Notes: a model not told the origin generated them from the letters alone. A stretch of DNA of 64,000 bases from Streptomyces sp. NRRL B-1140 (GCF_001280065.1 NZ_LGEA01000058.1:119176-183175); one strand, 5' to 3'; shown: positions 20,955 to 31,512, counted from the stretch's first letter. Numbers and translations: made by a program.

Positions 20955-21407
20955 TCAGGGACATCGCCCTGCCACCAGGCTCGCCCACACCGCGTTGCCG
21001 CCGGTGAGGGTCGAGCGGGTGATGCCCCAGCTCTCGGCCATCTCGCGTACGAGCAGCAGGCCGCGGCCGCCCTCGTCGTCGGGGCCGGGGCAGCGCTCGG
21101 GGATGCCCCGGCCCGTGAGGTCGCCGTCGTGGACCTCCAGCCGGAAGCGCGCGTCCCTCATCAGCTGCACGCCGCACAGGATCCGCTCGCTGAGCGTGTG
21201 CAGCACGGCGTTGGTCACCAGCTCGGACACGAGCAGCACGGCGTTGGCGCACGCCTCGTCGGGCACCTGCCACGCGGCCAGCCGTGCGCGCAGGGCGTGG
21301 CGGGCGGCTCTAACGCTGGTCCGCTGCGGGGGCAGCTCCAGCCAGTCGGTGCGGTCCGGGCGCACTGCGTCCAGGAACCGGGGAGTGGATGTCGTGTGGG
21401 GGGACAC
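20955..21407 (-). CDS. ATP-binding protein, RsbW-like anti-sigma factor kinase domain
   Basis: 150 residues, one HATPase_c domain. The N box is seen in LVSELVTNAVLHT and the G1 region in DDEGGRGLLLVREMAESWG. This Streptomyces family is very large; members are thought to act as anti-sigma factors or regulators of anti-anti-sigma factors. GTG 21407 (MSPHTTSTP) with GGAAGG eight bases upstream is preferred over a TTG at 21461. It lies upstream of the lasso operon in the same direction with about 136 bp between, so read-through into the operon is possible. Confidence 0.85.
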   Translation of the reverse strand: MSPHTTSTPRFLDAVRPDRTDWLELPPQRTSVRAARHALRARLAAWQVPDEACANAVLLVSELVTNAVLHTLSERILCGVQLMRDARFRLEVHDGDLTGRGIPERCPGPDDEGGRGLLLVREMAESWGITRSTLTGGNAVWASLVAGRCP

Positions 21408-21559
21408 GGCGATCGCCTTCCGTGGGGGGTGGGCGCAGTCAGGGAAGGGGCGAGCGGACAACGGACCGTCCGGCTGGGGGAGTTGCTGCTTCCGGAACCC
21501 TGGTCACAGAAGTAACTATGCGCGTGAAGCAGTTCACGCGGCAACCATCTGTCTGGTCA

Positions 21560-22882
21560 TCACACCGGGGGCCGCTGCGCCCGCAGCAGCTCCCGGTACC
21601 AGGCGTACGAGGCCTTCGGCGTCCGCTCGAGCGTTTCGAAGTCGACGTGGACCAGGCCGAAGCGGCGTGCGTAGCCCTCCGCCCACTCGAAGTTGTCGAG
21701 CAGCGACCACACGAAGTAGCCGCGCACGTCGACGCCCGCCTCCACCGCCCGGTGCAGGGCGCGGACATGGCCGTCCAGGTAGGCGATGCGGTCCCGGTCG
21801 TCGACGCCCGGGTACGAGCAGCCGTTCTCGGTGATGACGACAGGCGGAAGCCGGTCGCCGTAGCGGTCGCGGAAGATGGTGAGGACTTCGGTGAGTCCCT
21901 CGGGGGCGACCGGCCAGCCGAAGTCGGTGACCGGGTACCCCTCGATCTCCCGTACGGAGAAGGGCAGTTCGGCGGGCATGGTGATGCCGCCGAACTCGAT
22001 CTCCGCGCCCTGAGGGGCCCCGACCCGCGTCGGTGCGTAGTAGTTGATCCCGTACCAGTCGAGCGGCTCGGCGATCACCTTCAAGTCGGCCTCCACGTCA
22101 CCCGGCATCAGTTCGCCGATGCCGTCCGGGTAGCGGCCGAGGAGCAGCGGGTCCGCGAAGAGGCGGTTCAGCAGCAGGTCGTAGAAGTCCGCCGCCTCCA
22201 CGTCCGCCGCCTCGGCCGACGCCGCCCAGGTGGGACCGTGCGAGTTGGCGATGCCGATGTCCGACGCGCCCGCGGCGCGCAGGGCCCGTACGGCCAGGCC
22301 GTGGGCGAGCAGCTGGTGGTGGGCGGCCGGCAGCGCGTCGAACAACAACTGCTTCCCCGGCGCGTGCACGCCCAGGGCGTGGCCCAGCAGGGTGTGCTCG
22401 GCGGGCTCGTTGAGAGTGATCCACTTCGTCACGCGGTCGCCGAGACGGGCCGCGACCCGGGCCACGTACTCGGCGAAGCGCTCGGCCGTGTCCCGTTCCA
22501 GCCAGTCCAGGTCCGCCGGCAGGTCCCAGTGGAACAGCGTCGGCACCGGGCGGACGCCGGCCGCGCCCAGGTCGTCGACCAGCCGGTCGTAGAAGTCCAG
22601 GCCCTTTTCGGAGCGCACCCGCGGCCACGAGATCGAGAAGCGGTAGGCGTTCACGCCCAGCTCGGCCAGGAGAGCCACGTCCTCGGCGTGGCGGTGGACG
22701 TGGTCGCAGGCCACCGCCGCCGTCGAGCCGTCCTTCACCCGGCCCGGCCCGGCCGTGAAGGCGTCCCACACGGACGGCTCACGCTCGTCCGCGCCGCCCT
22801 CGATCTGGTGCGCGGAGGTGGACACGCCCCAGAGGAAGCCGGCCGGGAAGCGGGGGATCGGGTTGCCTGCGTCAGTCGCCAT
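21560..22882 (-). CDS. GH1 family beta-glucosidase
   Basis: 440 residues, typical GH1 length. Acid/base Glu is in TLNEPAEHTLLGHALG and the nucleophile Glu in VITENGCSYPG. The N-terminal FLWGVSTSAHQIEGG and the YFVWSLLDNFEWAEGY aglycone region are also present. It is a retaining beta-glycosidase cleaving cellobiose-like or other beta-glucosides. No signal peptide, so cytoplasmic. ATG 22882 (MATDAG) is preferred. No sugar transporter is adjacent. Confidence 0.93.
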   Translation of the reverse strand: MATDAGNPIPRFPAGFLWGVSTSAHQIEGGADEREPSVWDAFTAGPGRVKDGSTAAVACDHVHRHAEDVALLAELGVNAYRFSISWPRVRSEKGLDFYDRLVDDLGAAGVRPVPTLFHWDLPADLDWLERDTAERFAEYVARVAARLGDRVTKWITLNEPAEHTLLGHALGVHAPGKQLLFDALPAAHHQLLAHGLAVRALRAAGASDIGIANSHGPTWAASAEAADVEAADFYDLLLNRLFADPLLLGRYPDGIGELMPGDVEADLKVIAEPLDWYGINYYAPTRVGAPQGAEIEFGGITMPAELPFSVREIEGYPVTDFGWPVAPEGLTEVLTIFRDRYGDRLPPVVITENGCSYPGVDDRDRIAYLDGHVRALHRAVEAGVDVRGYFVWSLLDNFEWAEGYARRFGLVHVDFETLERTPKASYAWYRELLRAQRPPV

Positions 22883-22989
22883 GCGCGAGATCATCCGTAC
22901 CGGCGGTAACGGAAGTCAACGCCCGGGCGGGAAGGAGCTGTTGCACCCGTGCTGTCACGCCCCCGCCGCGGCCCTTGCAGCGCCCTTCG

Positions 22990-23256
22990 TCACGCCCCCT
23001 CCTTCAGTACCCGTGAGATCAGCGTGCGCTGCTCGTCCGTCAGCCGGGGGTCCGCGCAGTACACGGTCTTCCCGTCCACCGTGAGCTGGTAGACGAACCC
23101 GTCCGGTACCCCGACCGGCGGGGTGCTCCGGCCGGCTGCCAGGGCCTGATCGGCCAGGGCGTGCCAGTCCGGGGCATCGGGCCGGTCCGAGGTGTCCACC
23201 TCGGCGTACCGCTCGATGCCCGCGAACCCGCCCGTGCGCCTCACCTGAATCCGCAT
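22990..23256 (-). CDS. emfourin-like protealysin inhibitor
   Basis: 88 residues, beginning MRIQVRRTGGFAGIERYAEVD. RxGGFAGI and the C-terminal DGFVYQLTVDGKTVYCADPRLT are characteristic of the emfourin family, small proteinaceous inhibitors of M4 metallopeptidases encoded beside their target. It lies 20 bp downstream of the M4 protease gene in the same direction, so the two form an operon. No signal peptide: the inhibitor should stay in the cytoplasm and protect the cell from the protease. Assigned by pattern and context. Confidence 0.85.
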   Translation of the reverse strand: MRIQVRRTGGFAGIERYAEVDTSDRPDAPDWHALADQALAAGRSTPPVGVPDGFVYQLTVDGKTVYCADPRLTDEQRTLISRVLKEGA

Positions 23257-23276
23257 GGGACCTGTCTAGTACGGAA

Positions 23277-24338
23277 CTACAGGGTCCGCACCCCGACCTG
23301 CTCCCAGCCCTTCGCGACGGCGTCCAGCTCCTCCCCGTCGCCGAAGCGCTCCCGCGCGGCCTTGACGGTGAGCGTCGCGAAGTCGGTGAACATCGCGTCC
23401 TGCCGCAGTTCGCCACCGGTCAGCACGTCGTACCAGACCTGCCCGGCCCGCTCCCAGGCGTGCCCGCCGAGGGCGGTGGCCGCGAGGTAGAAGGCGTGAT
23501 TCGGGATGCCGGAGTTGATGTGGACACCGCCGTTGTCGCGGCCGGTGCGCACGAAGTCGTCCATCGTCGCCGGCTGCGGGTCCTTGCCGAGGACGTCGTC
23601 GTCGTACGCCGTGCCCGGCGCCTTCATGGAACGCAGCGCCGTGCCCGTCACCCGCGGGGCGAGCAGCCCCGCGCCGATCAGCCAGTCGGCCTCGGCTGCG
23701 GTCTGGCCGAGCGTGTACTGCTTGATCAGGGCGCCGAAGACATCCGACAGGGACTCGTTGAGCGCGCCGGGCTGGCCGAAGTAGGTCAGGTTGGCCGTGT
23801 ACTGCGTGACGCCGTGCGCGAGTTCGTGGCCGATGACGTCGATCGGGATGGTGAAGTCCAGGAAGATCTCCCCGTCCCCGTCGCCGAAGACCATCTGCTC
23901 GCCGTTCCAGAACGCGTTGTTGTAGTCGCGGTCGTAGTGCACCGTCGCGTTCAGCGGGAGGCCGCAGCCGTCGATCGAGTCGCGCCGGTACGCCTGGAGG
24001 AACAGCTCGAAGGTGGCGCCGAGGCCCGCGTAGGCACGGTTGACGGTGGCGTCCTTGCCGGGCTTGTCGCCCTCACCGCGGACCTTGTGGCCGGGCAGGC
24101 CGGTGCCGTGCCGGGCGTCGTGGACGGTGCGCTGTGGCGTGCCGTCGGCGACCGCGGCGACGGCGCTCGCGCCGATGACCGTGGTCAGGCGGCGCTGGGT
24201 GCGCTCGAAGGCGTCGCGCTGCAGCGTGCGGCGGGCGGGTCCGGCGAGCGCGGGGTCCTCGGCCTGGGCGAGCCGGTCGAGGACATGGGGCGGAACGATG
24301 GTGCAGAAGACGGGCTCGAAGCCCCCGTGAGTCGTCAT
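23277..24338 (-). CDS. M4 family metallopeptidase (protealysin-like)
   Basis: 353 residues. Zinc and catalytic residues are HELAH at 171-175 with Glu172, third ligand Glu195 in NESLSDVFG, and a catalytic His in DNGGVHINSGI. The N-terminal part has no signal peptide and only a short propeptide with PPHVL (residues 16-20), matching protealysin-type precursors rather than thermolysin-type FTP propeptides. Such enzymes cleave before hydrophobic residues. Secretion route unclear. ATG 24338 (MTTHGGFEP) is chosen; the frame extends to 24419 without support. In an operon with the emfourin-like inhibitor. Confidence 0.92.
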   Translation of the reverse strand: MTTHGGFEPVFCTIVPPHVLDRLAQAEDPALAGPARRTLQRDAFERTQRRLTTVIGASAVAAVADGTPQRTVHDARHGTGLPGHKVRGEGDKPGKDATVNRAYAGLGATFELFLQAYRRDSIDGCGLPLNATVHYDRDYNNAFWNGEQMVFGDGDGEIFLDFTIPIDVIGHELAHGVTQYTANLTYFGQPGALNESLSDVFGALIKQYTLGQTAAEADWLIGAGLLAPRVTGTALRSMKAPGTAYDDDVLGKDPQPATMDDFVRTGRDNGGVHINSGIPNHAFYLAATALGGHAWERAGQVWYDVLTGGELRQDAMFTDFATLTVKAARERFGDGEELDAVAKGWEQVGVRTL

Positions 24339-24414
24339 GCTCGGCACCTTTGCACTGAGTGACGAGGCTGTCACCGGTCGCCACCATGATTGGTGAAATA
24401 CCGGGACAACGACC

Positions 24415-24429
24415 ATCACGCTCCGTGAT
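24415..24429. promoter_or_regulatory. inverted repeat upstream of the M4 protease
   Basis: ATCACG-CTC-CGTGAT is a perfect 6-3-6 inverted repeat, 77 bp before the protease start and 114 bp before the leuA leader peptide. It may be an operator for either divergent transcript. No regulator gene is adjacent. Confidence 0.35.
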
Positions 24430-24542
24430 TGATGCTATGGCAAAGTGGTGTAGCGCACTTTTTGTCCCGTTTGGGTGTCCGGTCCCGCATACTGATACGA
24501 CCCCACGCGCCGGGGAGTGGCTCGGCTAGCATGCTGCGCATC

Positions 24543-24590
24543 ATGCGTTTCGGGCTGCTTCTTCTTAGCTGCCGCGGCGAGGGCCTGTAG
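24543..24590 (+). CDS. leuA leader peptide
   Basis: The 15-codon ORF MRFGLLLLSCRGEGL carries four consecutive leucine codons, read CTG CTT CTT CTT. CTT is rare in high-GC Streptomyces genes. It ends 83 bp before leuA. Leader peptides of this kind let ribosomes stall when charged leucyl-tRNA is scarce and so control leuA transcription or translation. Recognised from the run of Leu codons and its place. Confidence 0.85.
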   Translation: MRFGLLLLSCRGEGL

Positions 24591-24614
24591 TCGAGGCCGA
24601 CTCCCTCCCCGCGG
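24572..24614 (+). promoter_or_regulatory. leucine attenuator hairpin upstream of leuA
   Basis: CCGCGG-C-GAGGG (24572-24583) can pair with CCCTC-C-CCGCGG (24603-24614), giving 11 base pairs around one C-C mismatch. The left arm overlaps the last codons of the leader peptide just after the Leu run, so a stalled ribosome would change whether it forms. The precise alternative structures need folding. Confidence 0.55.
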
Positions 24615-24658
24615 AGCTTGGTGCTGCGTCGTCGGCCGTCCTTCCGGACACCCTCTGA

Positions 24659-26395
<1,737 letters not shown>

Positions 26396-26439
26396 CCAGC
26401 CGTACGGGTCTGCGGCACCAGGCCGCTCAGGAGACCACA

Positions 26440-26476
26440 GGGGCTCCGTCCGCCGATACCCGGCGGGCGGAGCCCC
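26440..26476 (+). terminator. leuA terminator stem-loop
   Basis: Arms 26440-26455 and 26461-26476 pair over 16 positions with one G-U, closed by a 5-nt loop. It lies 45 bp past the leuA stop. Confidence 0.75.
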
Positions 26477-26605
26477 GTCGCATACCGGCCATTTGTTGTG
26501 GAGGTCACGGAAAGGTCTCCTCCGGGGTGCTGACTCCTCGTCTCTGATGTGGCTAACATCACGCAAGCGCGGCGACGTTGCCGTGCGGCGTGACGGAGGT
26601 GCGAC

Positions 26606-27301
26606 GTGCTGCCAGGACGGGGACGAAACGGCCATGCCGCCAGGCTTTCGCGCATCCTGGGCACCCGGACCGCGTGGACGGCCACCGGTGACGGAGAGTT
26701 CTTCTGCCCCGGGTGCGGCGGCGACCGCAACTACCAGCGGCTGACCGGCCAACGCCGCTTCACCCTGCTCGGTGTGCCCGTGCTGCCGCGCGGCGAGACC
26801 GGCCCCGTCGTCGAGTGCGCGGCCTGCCGCCGCCACTTCGGCACCGACGTCCTCGACCATCCGACCACCACCCGCTTCTCCGCGATGCTCCGCGACGCCG
26901 TGCACACCGTCGCCCTCGCGGTGCTGGCCGCGGGCGGTGCCGGGTCCCGTTCGGCACTGGAGGCCGCCGTCCTCGCCGTCCGTGCCGCCGGTTTCGGCGA
27001 CTGCACGGAGGAGCAGCTGGCCGCCCTCGTCGAGGCGCTGGAGGCCGACACCGGCCGGATCGCCGGCGAACCCTGCGGCGCGGGGCTGGCCATAGAGCTC
27101 CACGAGGCGCTGGACCCGCTCACTCCGCACCTCGCCGCCGTCGGCCGCGAATCGATCCTGCTGCAGGGCGCCCGCATCGCCCTGGCGGACGGCCCGTACA
27201 CCACGGCCGAACGGGACGTGCTGGCGACGGTGGGGGCGGCGCTCACCATCTGCTCCGACGACGTGACCCGCCTCCTCGCGGCGGCACGCACGCCTTCCTA
27301 G
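26606..27301 (+). CDS. TerB-like protein with N-terminal zinc ribbon
   Basis: 231 residues. Two CxxC pairs near residues 34-37 (CPGC) and 70-73 (CAAC) look like a zinc ribbon. The helical C-terminal region ending in LQGARIALADGPYTTAERDVLATVGAAL resembles the TerB tellurite-resistance fold (acid-residue helix pair). Role unknown. TerB-like domains often sit near the membrane in metal- or stress-response complexes, but no other ter genes are seen here. GTG 26606 with GGAGGT five bases upstream. Single gene after the leuA terminator. Confidence 0.75.
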   Translation: MLPGRGRNGHAARLSRILGTRTAWTATGDGEFFCPGCGGDRNYQRLTGQRRFTLLGVPVLPRGETGPVVECAACRRHFGTDVLDHPTTTRFSAMLRDAVHTVALAVLAAGGAGSRSALEAAVLAVRAAGFGDCTEEQLAALVEALEADTGRIAGEPCGAGLAIELHEALDPLTPHLAAVGRESILLQGARIALADGPYTTAERDVLATVGAALTICSDDVTRLLAAARTPS

Positions 27302-27313
27302 GGCACTCCTCCC

Positions 27314-27333
27314 GTTACTCCCCCGGGAGTAAC
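27314..27333. promoter_or_regulatory. perfect 20-bp inverted repeat upstream of the MMPL operon
   Basis: GTTACTCCC-CC-GGGAGTAAC is a perfect 9-2-9 inverted repeat, 12 bp past the TerB-like gene and 120 bp before the MMPL start. A further TACTCCCC follows at about 27358. It may be an operator for the operon's NarL-type response regulator, or the TerB gene's terminator. The AT-containing arms and the extra half-site favour an operator. Confidence 0.45.
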
Positions 27334-27453
27334 GCCCCGCCGGGACCGCCCCCGGCAGTACTCCCCAACTCGCCCCCACGCCCGACGAACCGGCCCCCGC
27401 TCGGCGGGAGTCTGGAGACCGATCCAGACACCCGACCGGAGGGAGCCGTACCC

Positions 27454-29547
27454 ATGGGGGCCGTAAGGACGCGCAGCGGGCGGAAACGGGCCGTGCCCTG
27501 GGTGGTGGTGGGGCTGTGGCTCGCCGCGCTCGTGCTGGTCGGGCCGCTCGCCGGAAAGTTCGCCGGCATCCAGCAGAACCGCGCGGTCGACTACCTGCCC
27601 GGCAGCGCCGACTCGACCCAGGTGGCGCGGATCCAGGACGAGCTGCCGGGCGGTGAGTCGACCGACCTGGTGCTCGTCTACCACCGCGACGGCGGACTGA
27701 CCGACGCCGACCGGCGCACCGCTGACGAGCAGATCGCCGAGGTGAGCGGCGCCTATGACCTGGCGGCGGAACCGAAGGGCATTGGGTCGAAGGACGGCTC
27801 CACCCTGATGTACCCGGTCTCCAGCACCCAGCCCGGCCACGACGAGGAGGCCCGGGACGCCTTCGTCGACGGGGTGCGGGACATCGCCGAGGGCGGCGGC
27901 GGACTGAGCGTCGAGGTCGGCGGGCCCGGCGCGCTGAACACCGACATGAACGAGGTGTTCGGCACGCTCGACGCCACGCTGCTGCTCGCCACGCTCGGCG
28001 TCGTCACCGTGCTGCTCGTCCTCATCTACCGCAGCCCGTTCCTGTGGCTGGTGCCGCTCGCCGTGGCGGGTGTCGCCGCCGCTGCGGCGATGGCCGCCGG
28101 GTACGGACTGCACGAACTGTTCGACGTCACCGTCACCGGCCAGAGCGGCGGCGTGATGACCGTGCTGGTCCTCGGCGCCGGCACCGACTACGCGCTGCTG
28201 ATCGTCTCCCGCTACCGCGAGGAACTGCGGCGCCACGAGCGGCCGTACGACGCCATGCGCAGCGCCCTGCGCGGCTGCGGGCCGGCCGTGCTGGCCTCCT
28301 CGGGGACCGTCGCGGCCGGGCTGCTGTGCCTGCTCGCCGCGGACCTCAACAGCAGCCGCGGCATGGGACCGGTCGGCATGGTCGGGGTGCTCGCCGCGCT
28401 GGTCGCCATGACGACCCTGCTGCCGGCCGTCCTGGTGCTGCTGGGGCGGCGCGTCTTCTGGCCGCTGGTCCCCGCGTTCGGCAGCGAGCCGAAAGCCCGG
28501 CGGTCGCTGTTCGCCGCGATGGGCTCCTCGGCGACACGGCGCCCCGCCACCGTGCTCGCCGGCGGGGCCGTGCTGCTCGGAGCACTCGCGCTCGGCACCC
28601 TCAACCTGTCCGGCAGCCTCAAGCAGGAGGACTCCTTCACCGAACGGCCCGAGTCCATCACGGCGATGCGGACCCTCGCGCAGGAGTATCCCGAGCGCAG
28701 CAGCCGGCCCGTGACGGTCATCGCACCAGAGGAGCGGGCCGGGGCGGCCGCGGACCGGGCCCGCACGACCGAGGGCGTCGCCGAGGTGGCTCCCGGCCGC
28801 AGCGGCTCGGGCTGGGCCGAGATCGCCGTCTTCACCACCGCCGCCCCCGAAACCCCGGCCGAGACCCGGACCATCGAGGCGCTGCGGGCCGGGCTCGACC
28901 CGCTGGGCGCCTACGTCGGCGGGCCCAGCGCCCAGCAGATCGACCTGGCCGACAGCGAGTCGCGGGACCGGAAGGTGATCGTGCCGCTGGTGCTGGCCGC
29001 CGTGTTCGTCATCCTGGTGGGGCTGTTGCGCAGCCTCGTCGCGCCCCTGTTGCTGCTGGCGGCGGTGGTCGCGGTCTGGGGCGCCGCGCTCGGCATCGGC
29101 GGGCTGGTGTTCGAGCCGGTGTTCGGGTTCGCCGGGACCGATCCGGGGCTCGGGCTGCTGTCCTTCGTGTTCCTGGTCGCCCTCGGTGTCGACTACGGCA
29201 TCTTCCTGATGCACCGCATGCGGGAGGAGTCCGTGCGCGGGGCGGAACCGGCCGCGGCGGCGCTTACCGCGCTGCGGACGACCGGTGGGGTGATCGCTTC
29301 GGCGGGGGTGGTGCTGGCGGCGACCTTCGCGGTGCTGACGACGTTGCCGATGGTGGGGCTGGTGGAGCTCGGGTTCGTCATCGCGGTGGGGGTGTTGCTG
29401 GACACGTTCCTGGTGCGTACGTATCTGGTGACCACGGCAAGTGTGCTGCTCAAGCGGCGGATGTGGTGGCCGGGCACGCTCTCCCGTGCGCCGGAGCGGA
29501 CGGGAGAGCCGCCGGAGCGCGAGCCCGTGGCCGCGAACGCCCCCTGA
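27454..29547 (+). CDS. MMPL family transporter
   Basis: 697 residues. It has the RND/MmpL layout of two repeats, each with one N-terminal helix, an extracytoplasmic loop, and five helices (about 170-365 and 500-680). GAGTDYALLIVSRYREELRR and GVDYGIFLMHRMREE are the paired motifs with the transport aspartates. MMPL proteins move lipids or drugs outward using the proton gradient. ATG 27454 with GGAGGG upstream; earlier in-frame starts overlap the TerB-like gene. A sensor kinase and response regulator gene follow in the same direction, so expression probably depends on them. Confidence 0.92.
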   Translation: MGAVRTRSGRKRAVPWVVVGLWLAALVLVGPLAGKFAGIQQNRAVDYLPGSADSTQVARIQDELPGGESTDLVLVYHRDGGLTDADRRTADEQIAEVSGAYDLAAEPKGIGSKDGSTLMYPVSSTQPGHDEEARDAFVDGVRDIAEGGGGLSVEVGGPGALNTDMNEVFGTLDATLLLATLGVVTVLLVLIYRSPFLWLVPLAVAGVAAAAAMAAGYGLHELFDVTVTGQSGGVMTVLVLGAGTDYALLIVSRYREELRRHERPYDAMRSALRGCGPAVLASSGTVAAGLLCLLAADLNSSRGMGPVGMVGVLAALVAMTTLLPAVLVLLGRRVFWPLVPAFGSEPKARRSLFAAMGSSATRRPATVLAGGAVLLGALALGTLNLSGSLKQEDSFTERPESITAMRTLAQEYPERSSRPVTVIAPEERAGAAADRARTTEGVAEVAPGRSGSGWAEIAVFTTAAPETPAETRTIEALRAGLDPLGAYVGGPSAQQIDLADSESRDRKVIVPLVLAAVFVILVGLLRSLVAPLLLLAAVVAVWGAALGIGGLVFEPVFGFAGTDPGLGLLSFVFLVALGVDYGIFLMHRMREESVRGAEPAAAALTALRTTGGVIASAGVVLAATFAVLTTLPMVGLVELGFVIAVGVLLDTFLVRTYLVTTASVLLKRRMWWPGTLSRAPERTGEPPEREPVAANAP

Positions 29548-29597
29548 CCGACCGAAGGCTTCCCTCCCCTCCCGGAGGGACGCCTTCCTCGCCGAGG

Positions 29598-30839
29598 ATG
29601 ACCCCTGTGCAGGCACCCACCACCACGACGGCGGCCTGGTCGCGTCCCGCGGAGCGGATCATGGCCGCGATCAACCGCGATCCGCTGACCGCTCCGAACG
29701 CCCTCCGCAACGACGCGGTCCTCACCATCCTCGTCGCCGGCTTCTCCGCCGTCCTCGCGCTCACGGTCGACGACGGCCGCAGGCCCGACGCGCTCGGCTG
29801 GACCCTGCTGCTCGCCTCCCACGTACCGCTGGTGCGGCGCCGCCGCCATCCGGTGCTCGTCCTGCTCGCCGTGGTGGCCTGTGTCTTCCCGTACCACTTC
29901 CTCGGCTACCCGCACACCGCGGCCACCCAGGCCGCGTACGTCGCCCTCTACACCGTCGCCGTCACCGGCCGTCCGCTGCGCACCGTCCTGGTCGGCATCG
30001 GTGTCATCGCCTTGGCGGTGAGCGTGATGCTCACCATCAGCGCCCACGAGGCACTGGGATTGCTGAAGGCGTCCGGCTGGGTCGTAGCCGTGCTGTTCTG
30101 CGGAGTCGACGTGCGCGTCTACCGCCAGTACGTCGCCTCGATCGTGGAGCGGGCCGAACGCGCCGAACGCACCCGCGAGGAGGAGGCCCGGCGACGCGTC
30201 GCCGAGGAGCGGCTGCGCATCGCCCGGGACCTGCACGACCTGCTCGCCCACAGCATCACCCTGATCGGCGTGCAGACCTCCGTCGCCGCCCACGTGCTGT
30301 CCGCCGACCCGGAGCGGCTCGACCGGGAGACGGTGGCCAAGGCCCTCGACGACATCGCCGAGACCTGCCGCAGTGCCCGCGGCGAACTCCGCACGACCCT
30401 GGAGGTGCTGCGCGAGCATGGCCCCCAGGACGCCCGCGGCCCGCTGCCCGGCCTCGACGGCCTGCCCGACCTGGCGGAGGCGGCGCGGCTGGCCGGCGCC
30501 CGCGTCGAGCAGACCGTACGCGTTCGGCGGGCACCGCCCGCCGTGGGCGCCGCCGCCTACCGCATCGTGCAGGAGGCACTCACCAACGCCGTACGGCACG
30601 CGGGACCCGAACCGGCCGTCCATGTCGAACTGGACGAACGGCAGGACGCCCTGCACCTGTCGGTCCGCGACGACGGCACCGGACCGGCCCCCGGCGGCAC
30701 CCCGGGCTTCGGGCTCGTCGGCATGCGGGAGCGGGCCCGCAGCGTCGGTGGCACACTCGACGCCGGACCGTGCGCCGGGGGCGGATTCGAGGTGCGGGCG
30801 GTCCTGCCGCTGACCACGACGGGGGAGAGAACCGGATGA
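29598..30839 (+). CDS. sensor histidine kinase (NarL/DesK class)
   Basis: 413 residues. About five membrane helices in 35-170 are followed by a HisKA_3 dimerisation motif with phospho-acceptor His213 (ARDLHDLLAHSI) and a HATPase domain (IVQEALTNAVRHAG; GFGLVGMRERA). It lacks an extracellular sensor domain, so the signal is probably read in the membrane. ATG 29598 is close to the GAGG; GTG 29607 has better spacing and is a real alternative. The stop overlaps the response regulator's start (ATGA). Same operon as the MMPL transporter. Confidence 0.92.
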   Translation: MTPVQAPTTTTAAWSRPAERIMAAINRDPLTAPNALRNDAVLTILVAGFSAVLALTVDDGRRPDALGWTLLLASHVPLVRRRRHPVLVLLAVVACVFPYHFLGYPHTAATQAAYVALYTVAVTGRPLRTVLVGIGVIALAVSVMLTISAHEALGLLKASGWVVAVLFCGVDVRVYRQYVASIVERAERAERTREEEARRRVAEERLRIARDLHDLLAHSITLIGVQTSVAAHVLSADPERLDRETVAKALDDIAETCRSARGELRTTLEVLREHGPQDARGPLPGLDGLPDLAEAARLAGARVEQTVRVRRAPPAVGAAAYRIVQEALTNAVRHAGPEPAVHVELDERQDALHLSVRDDGTGPAPGGTPGFGLVGMRERARSVGGTLDAGPCAGGGFEVRAVLPLTTTGERTG

Positions 30840-31498
30840 CCATACGGGTGCTGCTCGCGGACGACCAGACCCTGGTGCGGGAGGCGTTCGCGATGCTCGT
30901 GGAGTCGGCCCGGGACATGGAGGTCGTCGGCCGGGCCGCCACCGGCCGGCAGGCCGTCGAACTGGCCCGCTGCGCACGGCCCGACCTCGTGGTGATGGAC
31001 ATCCGCATGCCCGACCTGGACGGCATCGAGGCGACCCGGCTCATCGCGGCCGACAAGGACCTCGCGGACGTACGGGTGCTCGTCCTCACCACGTACGACA
31101 CCGACGAGAACATCGTCGAGGCGCTGCGGGCAGGCGCCTCGGGATTCCTGGTCAAGGACACCAGACCGGCCGAACTCCTCGACGCGGTCCGCACGGTCGC
31201 CGCCGGCGAGGCCCTGCTGTCCCCCGGCCCCACGGCACGGCTGATCGAGCGGTTCCTGCGCAGCCCGTCCGCACCGGAGACGGGCGGGCCCGAGTGCCTG
31301 TCCGGGCGGGAGCGGGAGGTGCTCGCGCTCGTCGCGCGAGGCCTCACCAACACGGAGATCGGCGACGCGCTCGGCCTGAGCCCGCTCACCGCGAAGACAC
31401 ACGTCAGCCGCATCATGGGCAAGCTGGCGGCACGGGACCGGGCGCAACTGGTCATCGTGGCGTACGAGTCGGGAATCGTGACGCCGGGCAGCGTCTGA
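30836..31498 (+). CDS. LuxR/NarL-type response regulator
   Basis: 220 residues. Receiver domain with acid pocket D9-D10, phospho-acceptor Asp55 (VVMDIRMPDLDG) and the Lys switch in SGFLVKDTRPAELLDAVR. The C-terminal GerE helix-turn-helix is LSGREREVLALVARGLTNTEIG. It pairs with the coupled kinase gene just upstream and likely controls the MMPL operon. The perfect inverted repeat upstream of MMPL is a candidate target. Confidence 0.94.
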   Translation: MTIRVLLADDQTLVREAFAMLVESARDMEVVGRAATGRQAVELARCARPDLVVMDIRMPDLDGIEATRLIAADKDLADVRVLVLTTYDTDENIVEALRAGASGFLVKDTRPAELLDAVRTVAAGEALLSPGPTARLIERFLRSPSAPETGGPECLSGREREVLALVARGLTNTEIGDALGLSPLTAKTHVSRIMGKLAARDRAQLVIVAYESGIVTPGSV

Positions 31499-31512
31499 CG
31501 GGGATGCCGCCC

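Noticed and set aside
27298..29616. 772-codon frame antisense to the MMPL gene, and 842-codon frame antisense to ppdK (57378-59906)
   Set aside because: Low-complexity Gly/Arg/His/Gln-rich products expected from the reverse strand of high-GC genes; sense genes are well supported.
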